DNA of 64,000 bases from Pisolithus tinctorius. Its lineage: Eukaryota; Basidiomycota; Agaricomycetes; Boletales; Pisolithaceae. The notes beneath the pieces were generated by a model. The model was given only the letters and a program-made list of their open reading frames with translations, did not search any database and was not told where the DNA came from. The stretch covers positions 1,240,001 through 1,304,000 of the forward strand of contig JANFAH010000017.1 in the NCBI GenBank assembly GCA_024663395.1, in the 5' to 3' direction. Of the stretch, positions 23,283 to 35,645 are shown piece by piece. Each line of letters starts with the position of its first letter. Positions within the stretch are counted from its first letter, which is position 1. A program made the position numbers and the translations under genes.

Positions 23283-24133
23283 CTACGCATTTTCGGTGTC
23301 TTCCAAAGGCAGCGGCTTGACCTCGTCCAACACTCTTTTCGTGGCCTGCACGATAATTTCCCATTCGACCCTATGCAACCGCTCCTCATACACCTCGATT
23401 GACTCGCCTTTCTCGATCGGGACTTCACGCACGATGAGAGGCTCACCCCGGTCGACTTCGGCGACGACGCGGTGAACCATGACACCTAGCTTGTCAACCT
23501 CGCCACGCTGGAATGCCTCGTATCCCCGTTGAATGGCGTTGGCACCGTCGAATTGACCAGGTAGAGCAGGGTGGAGGTTGATTACGGGGATAGGATTGGT
23601 GGGGACCGGATTCTCATCATTGTTGCTGCTCGACTCGTCTTGTCCTTGACCTTCATCTTTAACGTCCCGGGTCCCTCTAAGAGCCTCCAAAAACGGCTCG
23701 CTCACGATATGCATCCATCCTGCCAACACTACCACATCCGGCTTTGCCCGCAGCACGATCCTCGCTAATTCGAGATCGTAGTCCTCTCTTGTCTTTCCAG
23801 GGTTATTGCGTAGATATGGTTGGAGGGCAAGATATGCCGTTGGGATGGGTGGTGACGCGGTTGTGGCACGGACGAGTCCGTGTGCGGCTTTGCGGTTGGA
23901 GAGAACGAGGACTATCGAAGTGTTTGGAAGGGCGGGTGTGTTTTGGGCATCGATGAGTGCCTGGAGGTTCGATCCTATATCATGATGACGATGGTATTGA
24001 ATATTGTAAATGGGTTGTGGCGTATGAATGTACCTGAACCGGATATGAGGACAACGAGTCGTCGGCTTGAAGGAACAGCGGGGGTGGGAGTGGGATCAGT
24101 CGTCTGGACGTCAGCGTCGGTGGGTAATGTCAT
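23283..24133 (-). CDS. ADE8: Phosphoribosylglycinamide formyltransferase (GART)
   Basis: Catalyses transfer of a formyl group from 10-formyltetrahydrofolate to GAR, the third step of purine synthesis, in the cytosol. Exon 1 is 24,133-24,034 and exon 2 is 23,974-23,283. A 59-nt intron (23,975-24,033) splits the GSG of the N-terminal motif LISGSGSNLQALI. The 263-residue product is intact. Other family marks are VVLAGWMHIVSEPF, the catalytic block INLHPALPGQFDGANA (Asn and His) and the conserved Asp in VVAEVDRGEPL. A Ser/Asp/Glu-rich insert (DVKDEGQGQDESSSNND) before the catalytic block makes it longer than the bacterial enzyme (about 210 residues). In budding yeast this stand-alone enzyme is ADE8. 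It is the best-preserved enzyme gene in the window. Confidence 0.93.
23975..24033 (-). other. Intron of the GART gene (59 nt)
   Basis: On the minus strand GTACAT...ATATAG. Removing it restores the SGSGSNLQ motif. Confidence 0.85.
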
Positions 24134-25034
24134 AGCAAGCTCGGCGTGTTTCAAACGATAGGTTGCTTTTTCGTTGTGTCGATGACGGCCGATCGGGAGA
24201 TTGGTTTGGTGAGATGATATGTATATCTGATAGTCTTATTGGCACCGAATCACAGCCACCGAGTCCTATAATTTAATCTCCATGTCGGTCATACTACACA
24301 GCATGCATGGCGATGAAAGAGGGGTTCCTCCACACGATACCCCAAGCAACTAACATAGAGGGTGCTTTACATAACATTCTACCCCGCTGCGATACCGAAA
24401 ATGACTGGTTTGGGGTACCTTCCGCGGACTCCCGAAGCATCCATATAGGAGAGAATAGAGGTTAGAATCATATCGACCCAGTGAAGGACGTCGTTTGTGT
24501 CCTCTACTTCAAGATCGATTGAGTAGTAAAGCTAGCCACTCGATCACACTTTGTGGAACGATCTCGAGTTTAGGGGCTGGTCACCAGTCGTCGATCCTGC
24601 GTGCTAAAAAAATAACCGGCGAGGGATGCTTCATTTTATCGGTGTATCGATTGTAGATTTCTACGTCGCCATGACAAATGTGGAATGGATGTTGCTTGTA
24701 CGATTGTGATTGTCCCGATCACCTAATTAACGGGTGCCCAGATAGCAAGCGCCAAGGGGATGGGAGGGCAGTTCGTCGAGTCTAGACTCTGAGGTTACCC
24801 TGAGTGGAATGGCTCCGTGTGGCGACGTCGATCTGTTCGTCGGTATCACACCAACGAGCACTCCTCTCCATTCCTCTCAGATGGGTGGATTCGAGGGTAT
24901 CCCCGGAACGTGTCGGGGTTGCGGCTCTGGGTTGAAGCTGAGAGGATGAGTTTGTCCGTGTTTGTTTTTCATAGACAGCGAGTGGCTGCCTCGCCCCGTC
25001 CACGCTTGTCGCTCTCCTCGCTGTCGCCCGCGCC
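24134..25034. promoter_or_regulatory. Intergenic region between divergent GART and SKN7 genes
   Basis: About 900 bp separate the GART start (minus) from the SKN7 start (plus), so it should hold both promoters. The last 60 bp before the SKN7 ATG are C/T-rich. No specific site is claimed, and no further gene is seen. Confidence 0.4.
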
Positions 25035-28000
25035 ATGGACCCGCCATCACAGGGCCCGCCCTACTCCAACGTCCGCCAACACCTCTTCCACTCCTCCCAC
25101 CTCCCCCCGCCCTCCCAGCTGCATCTGCCCCCCGTCAGCTCGTCTCGTTCCAACATCAACACCCTCCCGCCTCTCAATCCGCCAAATCGCATGACTCCCT
25201 ATCGTCACTCTTCGCCGCCGCCATCCTGGCCCACGTCTCTCCATCGAACTTCTAGCTCTCGCGAAGACATCCTCCCTGCATCTGGCCCGCTCCATACACA
25301 ACAACACCCCTCTTCGCTTTCCATTCACCAAAACACACCTACCCCATCAGAATCAAGACAATTCAAGCGCGAACAACTGCAACAACCTCCGCCGCCGCCG
25401 CCACCACCACCCGCTCCACCACAATCTCAAAAGGACAGCGATGACAACATGCCAGCGACGAGCGACTTCGTCAAGAAACTGTACAAGTACGTCCTCTTCG
25501 CGGCCATCCTTCCGATCCACTGCTTACTTGCAATCAGGATGCTGGAGGATCAATCCTTCTCACACGTGGTATCATGGGGTCCAAACGGTGATTGCTTTGT
25601 CGTAAAGGTCGGTCTTCCTGCTTCTTTCTTGTTCTATCTCTCATCAACCCGTCACCACTCTGATCGACCACGCGATCTCGCTTCCGACCTCGTTCTTGCT
25701 CACATCTCCCCTTCCAATAGGACATGAACGAATTCACGAAATCAATCCTCCCTCGCATGTTTAAACACTCGAATTTTGCCTCGTTTGTCAGGCAACTGAA
25801 CAAATATGACTTCCACAAGGTGGGTATGGGCGTATATCGTGTGCATCTTACATGCGCGCTCTGGTGTCTCTTATGACCGGAGGTCTTTCCCATTCTGACA
25901 TGCACTCCAGGTCAAAAATACCGACGACACCCAATTTGGTGAACACTCGTGGACATTCCGACATCCTGATTTCCACGCTGACCGGCGAGAAGCCTTGGAA
26001 AACATAAAACGCAAGGTCCCTGCAGCCCGTAAATCAGCACCATCAGGGTCTGGTATCGGACCCTCTACGCTAGGTCGTTCTGGGTCAGCCGGCTCACCCG
26101 GGCCCCTGGGTGGCGAATTGGAATCTCTTCAAACTCAAACCAGCACCCTCGCATCACACACGAGTGCACTGCAGAACCAGAATTCAGCCCTCCAGTCACA
26201 GATGACCGCTTTCCAGTCCCAGGCCAACGCATTGCATGCTCAAAATGCAACACTTCAATCCGTCACAACAGGACTGCAGAACACCGTATCTGGCTTTCAG
26301 AACGGAATGTCAGGGTTACAGCAGCAAGTCGCGGCGCTGCAGTCTCAGAACGACACTCTAAGGACACAGCTGTGTAGGTCAGAGGATCGAGTGAGAGGTT
26401 TGGAAAGGTGTTACAAGGACGTGCTTGGAGAAATGGTGCATTTCCAGAGGAATCTTGCCCAGCAGGATGGTTTGATGCAGAGTCTAGTGCAATATTTTCT
26501 GCGTGCAGGAAGGCGGTGAGTCTGCTTACTTTTTTGGTTTGGATTTTGCTCTGTTCGTTTCGTGTTCTGTATTATTTGGAATCAAGGAAATAGTTGGGTT
26601 GTCAAGGGCAGCTAGAAGATGAGAGTTGGGTCGCGGGTGCAATAGATCCTTGTACCCTACCCCGTGTCCTCTGCCTGCGTCTCCGATGCACGTTCGCATA
26701 CTCATTGTTGTTTCCTCAGCGAAGCACAAAGATTCCGTCCTTGCAACATCCATCGCACCCGGACCAGCACCACCTACAGCTGGCCTCACAAATAACTCCC
26801 AGCAAATACAAGGACCCCATACACCTGTGATGCCTCCCCCGGCAAGATCAGGGTCTCTAGGACACAGTATGACTCCCAACACGCATCCACCTCCGTCCAT
26901 GTTCGGCATGTCGACGAAAATATCGACCACGGCAGCTGCGATGTCAGCGACGTTGCTGGCTTCGCAACAGCCGCAGCCAAGTCCGTTTTTGCAGCCGCTC
27001 ACTGCGTCTCATTCGCAGCACATGCTCGGATCCCATGGACATGGACATGGACCGCATGGACCGCCCACGACGTCTGCGTCGTCATCGACACTTTTTCGGG
27101 CACTATCAAGAAGTCAGGCTCAAGCACAAGCACAGGCACAAGCGCAATCCCAGTCCCCGTCTCCATCAGTTTCACAACCACAAGGTCAGGCGCAAGGACC
27201 TGCTGAGCCACCCATACAATCAATTCAATCGATTCCATCTATGCAGGAACAGATATCTTCCATGCGAGAAACAATCCCTCTCTCGCAAACGATCCCATCT
27301 ATGCAATCACCCATGCAGGAATCAATGTCTTCCTTACCGCAAGTGACATCGATGCAACAAATGGTGTCGGCTATGCAAACGATGCAACCAATGCAGCAGG
27401 TTCAGTTTTTACCCGTCCATGAGGCCCATCGCGTGCTGGGCTTGGTTGGGGATCATCGATATCCGGATCCAACCGCGATTGCGAGGGCGAGTTTGGCACA
27501 GATGAATGAAATGTCGAGGAAGGCTGGGGCGTCTACTGAAGTGACGAGTAATGGTACAGGTTCAGGAAATGGAACCAGACCGGAGGGGACGGATATGACG
27601 AGTGGTGATGCTCCTTTTCTGATCCCTCCGGATACATCCTGGGATGGGACAGTCCAAACGGTTCACGAGGGATTACAGGTGTTCACATTGGGACATTTGC
27701 TTCCGAGGAGTGCGCTTGATGATGCGAATGGAAATTGGACGTATGGTGGGGATATACCTGGTACGCCAAATATGAATGGGGGTGGGAATGGAGGCGGGAA
27801 TGGATGTGCTGATGAAGACGGTGTAGGTGGAATTGGGGAGTGTGAAGGGGAGGGGTTCGAAAAGAGGAAAGTCCAGGGTGCTGAAGAAGTCGTGCGACCT
27901 ACGCCCACGAACCCCGGCGTCCGAGAATCTTCATCAGCGACTTCCGGAGCCACGACACCTTCGACTGGCGGTGGACAGAAACTACGAGTTAGGAGGTCAA

Positions 28001-29119
28001 CGTTCGTCCCAGGATGGGCAGTCCCGCCACGCGTACTTCTAGTGGACGACGACTGCGGTGAGCAGGAGACTGAGCAGCAAGTTTTTGCAGGTATTCGGAT
28101 GCGCGATTGACGTGGCAGTGGATGGGGTGGGAGCGGTGAATAAGATGAACTTGGAAAAGTACGATTTAGTGCTGATGGTGAGTTGATCTCTTTACGCGGT
28201 GGCGCCCGTTGGGGCCGGCTGCTGACACACTTTGGGTTTTAGGACATCGTAATGCCCAAGATGGACGGTATATCGGCCACATCGTTGATCCGCCAATTTG
28301 ATCACGTTACGCCTATCATCTCAATGACAAGTAATTCGCGTCCGAGCGAGATCATGACGTATTATTCGTCAGGCATGAACGATGTGTTACCGAAACCGTT
28401 CACCAAGGAAGGGTTGTTGGATATGTTGGAGGTGAGATCCTTTCTGTATCGCGTTTTCTATTTGTGTTGCATGTGACGTGGCAGGATGGGGCTTACGGAG
28501 TTATGATGTTGTACAGAAGCACCTCATGCATCTCAAGGTCATCCAGGAGATGTCGAGGGTCCCGAGAATACCATGTGCTCCGCGTCTCTCGACAGATAAT
28601 TCGTTAACGGATGCGCTCGTACCCGCTTCCGCAACCCCTTCTGCTGCTACTACATCGACGTCTTCCGCGTCCTCCTCGGGGACGACTGTAGGCTTATTCT
28701 GGAGGGGACGGCGGTGGAATTGGACCGCCATCGGCATCCGCGAACTGCGGAGGGTGTAGACAGCAACGGAAACGGTCCGTTATTCATTGGTGGGGTTGGG
28801 ACTGACATGCGGATTGATCCGCTTGCTGGGATGGGGCTGACTGAGGAACGATATCAAGCGATCCTCAAAGACCTCGTAAACGGTGATAATTTAGGGTGTG
28901 CCGGAGGGGTTTAGCTTTGATATGATGGAAGACGAAGGCATTGTCGATGTGGGTGTAGGTCTTAGTGAAGGGATGAGCGGTGGTATGGGTATGGGGGAGA
29001 AGAGGGGTTTGGAAGAGGAGCAGGATGGAATAAGGGAGGTGAAGAGGGGACGGTTTGAAGGTACTGGATTGACGCTGACGGTGATCTGCTCCCCTCCTAT
29101 CTCTTCCTGCCCCAAGTGA
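25035..29119 (+). CDS. SKN7: SKN7/PRR1-type response regulator (HSF + receiver), frameshifted
   Basis: Nuclear stress regulator joining an HSF-type DNA-binding domain to a two-component receiver. Exons 25,035-25,486, 25,538-25,607, 25,721-25,819 and 25,911-26,515 encode a Pro/Ser-rich leader, the HSF domain ([40 protein letters not shown]) and a Gln-rich coiled coil. A long exon (from about 26,646) follows, Gln/Met-rich, leading to [12 protein letters not shown]. The receiver continues as [20 protein letters not shown] but one base out of frame: an extra G at 28,057-28,058. The phospho-acceptor Asp ([13 protein letters not shown], spliced 28,178-28,242), the Thr/Ser block (IISMTSNS) and the Lys (LPKPF) are present. 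Further introns are 28,432-28,516 and 28,688-28,752. A second one-base shift near 28,890 precedes the C-terminal FSFDMMEDE tail. Both shifts are single-base differences in short runs, so assembly error is possible; as written the receiver is lost. Confidence 0.85.
26080..26470 (+). other. Gln-rich coiled-coil segment of SKN7
   Basis: Residues after the HSF domain form repeated seven-residue units of the type LQ(S/N/T)QxxA (for example [20 protein letters not shown]), a likely homodimer or trimer coil. The same repeats remain visible in the dead copy at 42,930-43,190. Confidence 0.7.
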
Positions 29120-30131
29120 TTCTAGCCTCGCCCACCTTCGATCAACCGCCCGTGTCGTGGCATTCCTCCCAATTCTTATGGCGATGCCAGCGCCCGCTAC
29201 TTATGGTCATGTTCCTGGTATTGTCCCACTAACTCGGTATCTTTTCCGCTGCATCAAGCTCTCCGCATCTCCTGTTTGTTGCCGCGGTTGCAACTAGCCC
29301 TGCGAACTTCGTTACTTTGTATACCACCGTCGTTCGATTTCAAGCACGACGTACTAATCCAACCATCACATACACGTTCACGCGCTGCACACGTCACACA
29401 GTGGTACCCCACTACAACGACCTATTCACTCACCACGCCAACAATACTTATGACGACGCACGCACGCACGCACGCACCTTATGACTTGCACATATGCCAT
29501 CGGTTTTTTTTTCCGGCTTATTTCATGCTGATGTTTCTTTGCACATCTGTACCCATTGACAAACTCTTTTTTTTCTTTTTTTTCACGCATGCCTACAATG
29601 CTATCTTGTCGTTGCTATCGTATAGGAATTTACTGCGTTGATGAATCGATAATGATTATGTGCCGACGATAATCTTGGATATATATAACTCATCAACTGA
29701 ACGAGCCTGATAGATAGGCGTGACTCCTGATTCGAATACATGTATGAAGAACACATGTATATGCATATTTGTAGATCTGTGATCATGACGGGAACATCTT
29801 AGGTATAGGTACTCTAACAATGACACGGAGGTGCGGTACAACCTGCAGAAACCTTGAGTGGTGCTGACGATAGATGATAATTTCGACTTGAATTTAAATG
29901 TATACCGCACAAATCGATTCAATCTTCGAGGATTGGAGACCCTAACAGCTGGATATATCTGATCATATAAACTAATCCTCTACTCGAAACATTAGCATCT
30001 GTGGAACGTTTCTGCCAGAAGCTGGACAGTAAACCTCAAATGACGGATGAAAAGACACCATACCCACAACCGGGAGATGACAACGAGAATGGAATGGCTG
30101 TGGAATTCAGGTGTGTCCCAATGGTAGCTTA
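29120..30131. other. SKN7 3' region, microsatellite, intergenic DNA
   Basis: No gene supported. There is an ACGC microsatellite at 29,455-29,478 (at the deletion junction in the other copy) and T-runs near 29,505 and 29,570. The block 29,455-30,131 is repeated at 43,736-44,418. Confidence 0.5.
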
Positions 30132-31496
30132 CTAGCCAAGCCAACTGTCCACCTTATCCCACACTACAGCCTGCTCCTCTGTCCACTCTTCCCTTTTCTC
30201 CCGCACACATGCAGGACATAATCCCTCAGCTGCCCAATCGAGTTGCTTTATGAATTCCAGGGTCTCGAGAGGTTTGTATACCCCACCATCCGAGATCGCG
30301 GATGGGATCACCAGTGACATCCATTTATCGGCGAACACGTCCGTGCATGCCATATGTGGCGTTGTGGGCTGGGAAGAAAGAGTATTAAACAGGAGTGAAA
30401 GTTTTAGTTAATAGGGGTTCGATCCGGAAGGGTGAGGGGGAATCATTCATTGCGTGCCGCAGTCCGACTGGTGGTTTCGGGTACGCACAAGAGCCCCACA
30501 AAGGATCGCACCTACCGGTGTGAACAATATGGGCGTGAAATGATCCACAATCCCAGCCATCAACTTTCCGCATCTCTCTACATCTGCAGGCGACAGGACA
30601 CTGTGTCTCGTCTTAGAATCTTCGACGATGCCACCTTGACCGTTCTCCAGATTGTTTTCTCTTTTGTTCAGTTCTTGTCCCTGCACACCTACCTCTACCT
30701 CTTCTGTTTCGAAGTCGGTTGTCGTGACGAGGCTGTAATATATGCCCTTTCGGATCTGAGGACGAACACGATTATTTTCCGGTATGAAAACGTGTTATTC
30801 ACACGATGGGACCGATCCAGACATGAGTACGTCCGAATACAGGTATAAAAAAACGGCTGAGTCGACGGAGACGGACTTACCGATCTGACGTCATACGTCG
30901 TCGTCAGTGCCAATGCCTCCTCGAGATGATCGGGATGCGTAAATGGAAAAGGACCACTTGGAAACATCGCTTCTAAGTAGCTTCGTACGAGAGCGTGTAA
31001 GCCGGGAAAGTCGAGTTGGGATGGGGAGGAAACGCGGAGGATCGAAGCAACATGATTGAATGGAGACTTTGATGATAGAGGGCTGTGAGGAGGAAGGGTG
31101 GAGGAGTTCAATCGTCAGTATAACAACTGATATCGGGCCATGGTTGTTGCAACGTAGACACGGGAAAATGCTCACGTATCATGGTATAGATGTTCCAGTA
31201 ATGACATGAATTCTTCCACCCGTACGCCAAGTCCAGGCGGGACTGTCACCTTTGATATGCACGAGTTACCAGACTTGACTGACTCCCCCTTCGTCTGTAC
31301 CCGGGCCTTTGAGAACGCGGCCAAAGTATGTCGAGTGTCGGGCGAGCAGGCTCGAATGTAGATTGAATAGAACCGTGTCTTCCTCCGGGTCACGACCGCT
31401 GAGTGTCCGGCGGATGGTGACGATAACGGAACCATCATCGAACCAGTACTTGGCGTGCTGGTCACTTCGGATCGCTATTGCATTGGACAATGGCAT
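30132..31496 (-). CDS. BTB/POZ domain protein (copy 1)
   Basis: Agaricomycete BTB family of unknown function. Exon 1 (31,496-31,176) has KYWFDDGSVIVTIRRTLSGR and LHSSLLARHSTYFGRVL, the core of the BTB fold. Introns are 31,083-31,175 (93 nt) and 30,756-30,880, and a third precedes exon 4, which ends at 30,132. The helical C-terminal part includes FPGLHALVRSYLEAMFPSGP, PADVERCGKLMAGIVDHFTP and, in exon 4, ACTDVFADKWMSLVIPSA, the usual tail of this family. Exon 1 contains five Cs at 31,285-31,289 on the + strand where three homologous copies have four. This shifts the frame after GPGTDEG, so the gene is broken here unless the base is an error. It is transcribed away from the GTPase gene. Confidence 0.8.
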
Positions 31497-31703
31497 ACCC
31501 CTCGACGTCCAAGATGGACAGTACTGTAATCATGGAAGCCGATACTTAATAATTACATAAGCACATGCGTAAGTGAGAAGCTAGGCGCCTTGATAGCGGT
31601 CGACTTGCTGTGAGTCGATACCACGACGACGGGCTTCACGCTGATCCTCCCCACGTCTTAAGCTCCGTATTTTGAAGTATACAGAATCGTATCTTACATT
31701 CAC
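31497..31703. promoter_or_regulatory. Shared promoter of divergent BTB and GTPase genes
   Basis: Only 207 bp lie between the two start codons, so both promoters must overlap. The interval is nearly unchanged in the duplicate (45,788-45,995), more so than ordinary spacer in this window, which fits a functional regulatory stretch or recent duplication. Confidence 0.5.
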
Positions 31704-34700
31704 ATGGCTCCTGGTCGTATCAAGAAGTGGTTCAAGTCGCTCGGCAGTGATTCGCATCGCGCCCGCCAGAGCGATCCAAGCGATGTAGCTCCTACTGCAA
31801 CTGAAGCTACGGCTGCAGGTATGGTATTGTTCTAGCCTACGGAAAATGACATGCTTAATGTGGGGACACAGAAGCTAGCGATCTTATTGGTGATGTGGCG
31901 AATCCAGTTCCCCCTCAGATTGAAGCGACTCCGGAAGGTATTATTGTCGCTCGTTGTGAAACCCAAGTTGTCTAACGCCGAGTCGCAGCAACTGCGTCTT
32001 CTGGACCTGCTTACCGTCTCAATTCTGAGATGGCTCAGAAATACATGAAAAAAATTCATCGCTTTCGAGTTCTGGTCATGGGCAGAGCGAATGCCGGTAA
32101 AACCACCATCCTCCAAAGAGTGTGCAACTCTACAGAAAACCCAGAGATCTTCGATGGGAAAGGAAACAAGGTATAGTACCTATGGGGTGGATGAAATCTA
32201 TCTAACAATTTCAGATTGATGGTGATGTCGTGCAAGGCACTCTGAAGGTAAGATGTTACAATGACTTGTGGAAATTGATATTGATGCTAAATGCTCTCAG
32301 CGTGGCGTCCATAAGATTGAGCATGAGCTCGTATTTTGTAGTAACCCAGGCTTTGTGTTCCATGACTCCTGTGGGTTCGAAGCAGGTTCCACCCGACAAT
32401 TTGACGAGATGAGGAAATTTGTGGTTGACCATGGAGCCATGACGAGGGTGAATGAACGAATCCATGCCATCTGGTAAGCAATACATTGCGAGCAACTACG
32501 GGCTAAGTGAACAGATGAATGTAGGTTTTGCATCCCCATGACAGATTACCACAGGACAGTAACTGCTGCTGAGAAGAAATTCTTCAATGAGTGTGACACA
32601 GGCCATGGTAAGAAAAAAAAGCATCTGCAGATATGTGTGCATGTGACTAAGCTTCTCCTTAGTTCCTGTGATAGTGCTATTGACCAAGGCAGATGCCTTG
32701 TACCTCCCTGCACTTAGGGGGTTTCTGGATGAAGGTTTGGCCATAGCTGAGGCAAAGGAAAGGGCAGCAGAAAAGCAGGGAGAACTGTTGGACAAGTGGC
32801 TTGACCACATAAAACAGGAGCTTGGCAAGTGCAAGTTTCCACCAAAAGAATATGTATCACTTCAGAGTGAGTATTTCATCACTCAGAGAGAGTGCTACTA
32901 GAAAATTCTGGTGGTGGCAGAGATGCATCAAGAGGGTGCAGACTGCAGTGCTTTGATGGATTGCACAGCAAATGTGTTGAATGAGGAAGGTTTACAAAGG
33001 CTACTTATATCAACACAGCAGTCAAGTATTGCACTATGTGTTCAATATGCTGTGCACAAGTAAGTAAGCAAGGGTGTTTTGGTGCAGATACTGATCATCT
33101 GAAGGACATTGAGAAACAGAATGGAGCTAGGTTTGATGGGAAGATTGCAGGTGGATGCAAAAGAATTGGAATGTGACTTGCTGAAATGGTTTCCAAATTG
33201 TGGTGTAAGTGTCAAAATTCTTCCAACATATGGAGTGAATGACAGTCCCATTTTATGTTCCCTTGCATGTATTAACAGGGTGTGAGTAATTAATGGCATG
33301 GCCATGCTGGATTTGCTGACTAGGGTGATTCATGCTCTTGATGTTGGTGGCATGGCAGTATGTGAGTGATTTGATGGCATGTTTAGCTGGATATCTGCTC
33401 AATGGCCTCACTTGCACTCTTGATGTTGGTGGCATGACAGCATGTGAGTGATTTGATGGCATGTTTAGCTGGATGTCTGCTCAATGGCCTCACTTGCACT
33501 CTTGATGTTGGTGGCATGACAGCTTGTGAGTGATTTGATGGCATGTTTAGCTGGATGTCTGCTCAATGGCCTCACTTGCCCTCTTGATGTTGGTGGCATG
33601 ACAGGATGTGAGTGATTTGATGGCATGTTTAGCTGGATGTCTGCTCAATGGCCTCACTTGCACTCTTGATGTTGGTGGCATGACAGCATGTGAGTGATTT
33701 GATGGCATGTCTAGCTGGATGTCTGCCCAATGGCCTCACTTGCACTCTTGATGTTGGTGGCATGACAGATTGTGAGTGATTTGATGGCATGTTTAGCTGG
33801 ATGTCTGCTAAATGGCCTCACTTGCACTCTTGATGTTGGTGGCATCACAGTGGGTGAGTGATTTGATGGCATGTTTAGCTGGATGTCTGCTCAATGGCCT
33901 CACTTGCACTCTTGATGTTGGTGGCATCACAGTGGGTGAGTGATTTGATGGCATGTTTAGCTGGATGTCTGCTCAATGGCCTCACTTGCACTCTTGATGT
34001 TGGTGGCATCACAGTGGGTGAGTGATTTGATGGCATGTTTAGCTGGATGTCTGCTCAATGGCCTCACTTGCACTCTTGATGTTGGTGGCATCACAGTGGG
34101 TGAGTGATTTGATGGCATGTTTAGCTGGATGTCTGCTCAATGGCCTCACTTGCACTCTTGATGTTGGTGGCATGACAGGATGTGAGTGATTTGATGGCAT
34201 GTTTGGCTGGATGTCTGCTCAGTTCAATACCTTGCACTGTTCATGATGATGGTATGGCAGAATGTATGTGAATTTAATCCAATGTTGGATCTTTCCTCAT
34301 TCCCTTGACTTCCATACTTTGGGTTCCACATGACTTGTAGCTTGTAAGTGTTTCTACTCAGTTGCCCCTGATATTTGCTACATTTTATGGACTCCCCAAA
34401 CCACCTTTTATGGCAGAATGTGAGTGGTTCCATGCTTTTTTGCATGCATATACTGATTGTGTTTGTGTGGTGGTGCCCTTGGTGTGACCTCTTCCATGGC
34501 AGGAGGTGTGTAACCTATAGCAGCCACAACTGGCTACATTTCTCATCCATGTATACTTTGACCATATTTGTCACACATGTGCCATTAAAACTCTTAGCTT
34601 GTAAGCATTGGCCTAATACCCCTTTTTGTCTAAGGCAAACATACAGAATACCAGTCAAAATTTGAAGTTGATGCTGCTGCCCAAATGCCAGCTCTGCCCA

Positions 34701-35059
34701 AAGATGTCACTTTGTTGGGGAGGTTCCCAAGTCTCCAGTCAATGGCTGAACATGCCATTGGTAAGTGTTTCCCATTGCCTACACAAGATATACTCACTGC
34801 TCTAGGATGCTTGCTTGTTGCTGAGCATTCTTACTTTTTAATGCAGCAAGGGCAACATCTTTGGCAGGAGGTTTTGTCATTGAGTGTGGAGGAATACAAC
34901 AGGTCCAAAATACAATCTGCCATTTCAAATGCTGTCAAGGCAGCTTTTCATGACCATAAAGGTGATATGGATGGTTTATGTGATGCTATTATCAAGATCG
35001 TCACTGAGCATTGCATGTGTAAGTGGACATTTTCACTATTTATGGAGTTACCATTCTGA
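31704..35059 (+). CDS. P-loop GTPase (AIG1/septin-like G domain), copy 1
   Basis: Starts MAPGRIKKWFKSLGSDSHRA. Many small exons (introns at about 31,820-31,871, 31,938-31,988, 32,171-32,214 and 32,249-32,299) join in frame. G1 is RVLVMGRANAGKTTILQRV, the G3 region is FHDSCGFEAG, G4 is VLLTKADALY. After the G domain come GELLDKWLDHIKQELGK, an exon with ALMDCTANVLNEEGLQRLLI, and LLKWFPNCG. Then a long intron-like interval holds the 82-bp minisatellite. Two further exon-like segments (34,687-34,760, MPALPKDVTLLGRFPSLQSM; 34,849-35,020, EVLSLSVEEYNRSKIQSAIS) continue a helical C-terminal region. The true 3' end is uncertain. The 5' third is CpG-normal, the rest is almost free of CpG. The family is common in mushrooms with no known role. 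Confidence 0.75.
33362..34221 (+). repeat. 82-bp minisatellite, 11 units
   Basis: GTGAGTGATTT recurs at 33,362, 33,444, 33,526 and so on to 34,182, exactly 82 bp apart, with few substitutions between units. The last unit is cut short near 34,221. Each unit begins with a perfect donor (GTGAGT) and ends in an acceptor-like CAYSACAG, leaving only about four bases between successive intron-like blocks. It lies between GTPase exons. Confidence 0.95.
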
Positions 35060-35645
35060 GATGTTTTCAGCAAACATGCTGTTGAAGGCCAATAAAGTTT
35101 GAATATGGTCAAAACATTAGGAGTAGCATGTCTAGGTATGGGACTATTTCTTATCATCAATTTGTAAGGCATGCTCAATATTCAATTTGCACTGCAACAT
35201 ACCTGGCATCAGTGTGATGTTGGTGCTTGTCACACATAAATCCATATTTCTGCTGTTTCTCCACTGATTTGAATGATTGAAGTTTGAAACATTGTGTTCA
35301 CTTGTATACATTGATGTGATGTAAAAATATCAAATCCAACCAGAGAATGTGTCTGAACTAATGGTAAATACTCCTACATGTAAGTACTCATGGCCATGGC
35401 TATACTCATGTACAGGTTTCATAAGGTGTACCTTTGTATTTGTTCCAGTTATGCTCATTGCTTGCAACAATGCTTCCATCATCAAGTGCACTCAACCCAA
35501 TGGCTTTAAACCCTGCTGCAAGATATTCATGTCATGGTGTTATAGCTTTTGAGGTGGTCATGTGTTTGGAGACCAATTCATCTGGGCCAGTCCAATCCCT
35601 AGGTGAGTCTGGACCAGAGTTGGCAACCCTGGTGACTATCACTGC
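35060..35645 (+). other. GTPase 3' region, CpG-poor
   Basis: May hold further small exons (for instance after TTGTTCCAG near 35,449: LPSSSALNPMALNPAARYS), but none can be joined with confidence. The CpG-poor block ends here; normal CpG frequency returns abruptly at about 35,690. Confidence 0.4.

Noticed and set aside
26526..27002. 158-codon minus-strand frame in SKN7
   Set aside because: It is antisense to the Gln/Met-rich SKN7 exon, is disrupted by the deletion in copy 2, and shows no motif.
28054..28090. A 33-nt intron (GTGAGC...TTGCAG) that would explain the SKN7 frame break
   Set aside because: It is a multiple of three, so it does not restore the frame, and it would delete the conserved [11 protein letters not shown] segment.
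28880..28920. A 39-nt intron (GTAAAC...TTTAG) at the second SKN7 frame break
   Set aside because: It removes the conserved VNG segment and leads to a stop two codons later; a one-base shift explains the sequence better.
33362..34221. CRISPR-like regular repeat array
   Set aside because: The 82-bp units are contiguous with no variable spacers and lie in a eukaryotic gene; it is a minisatellite.
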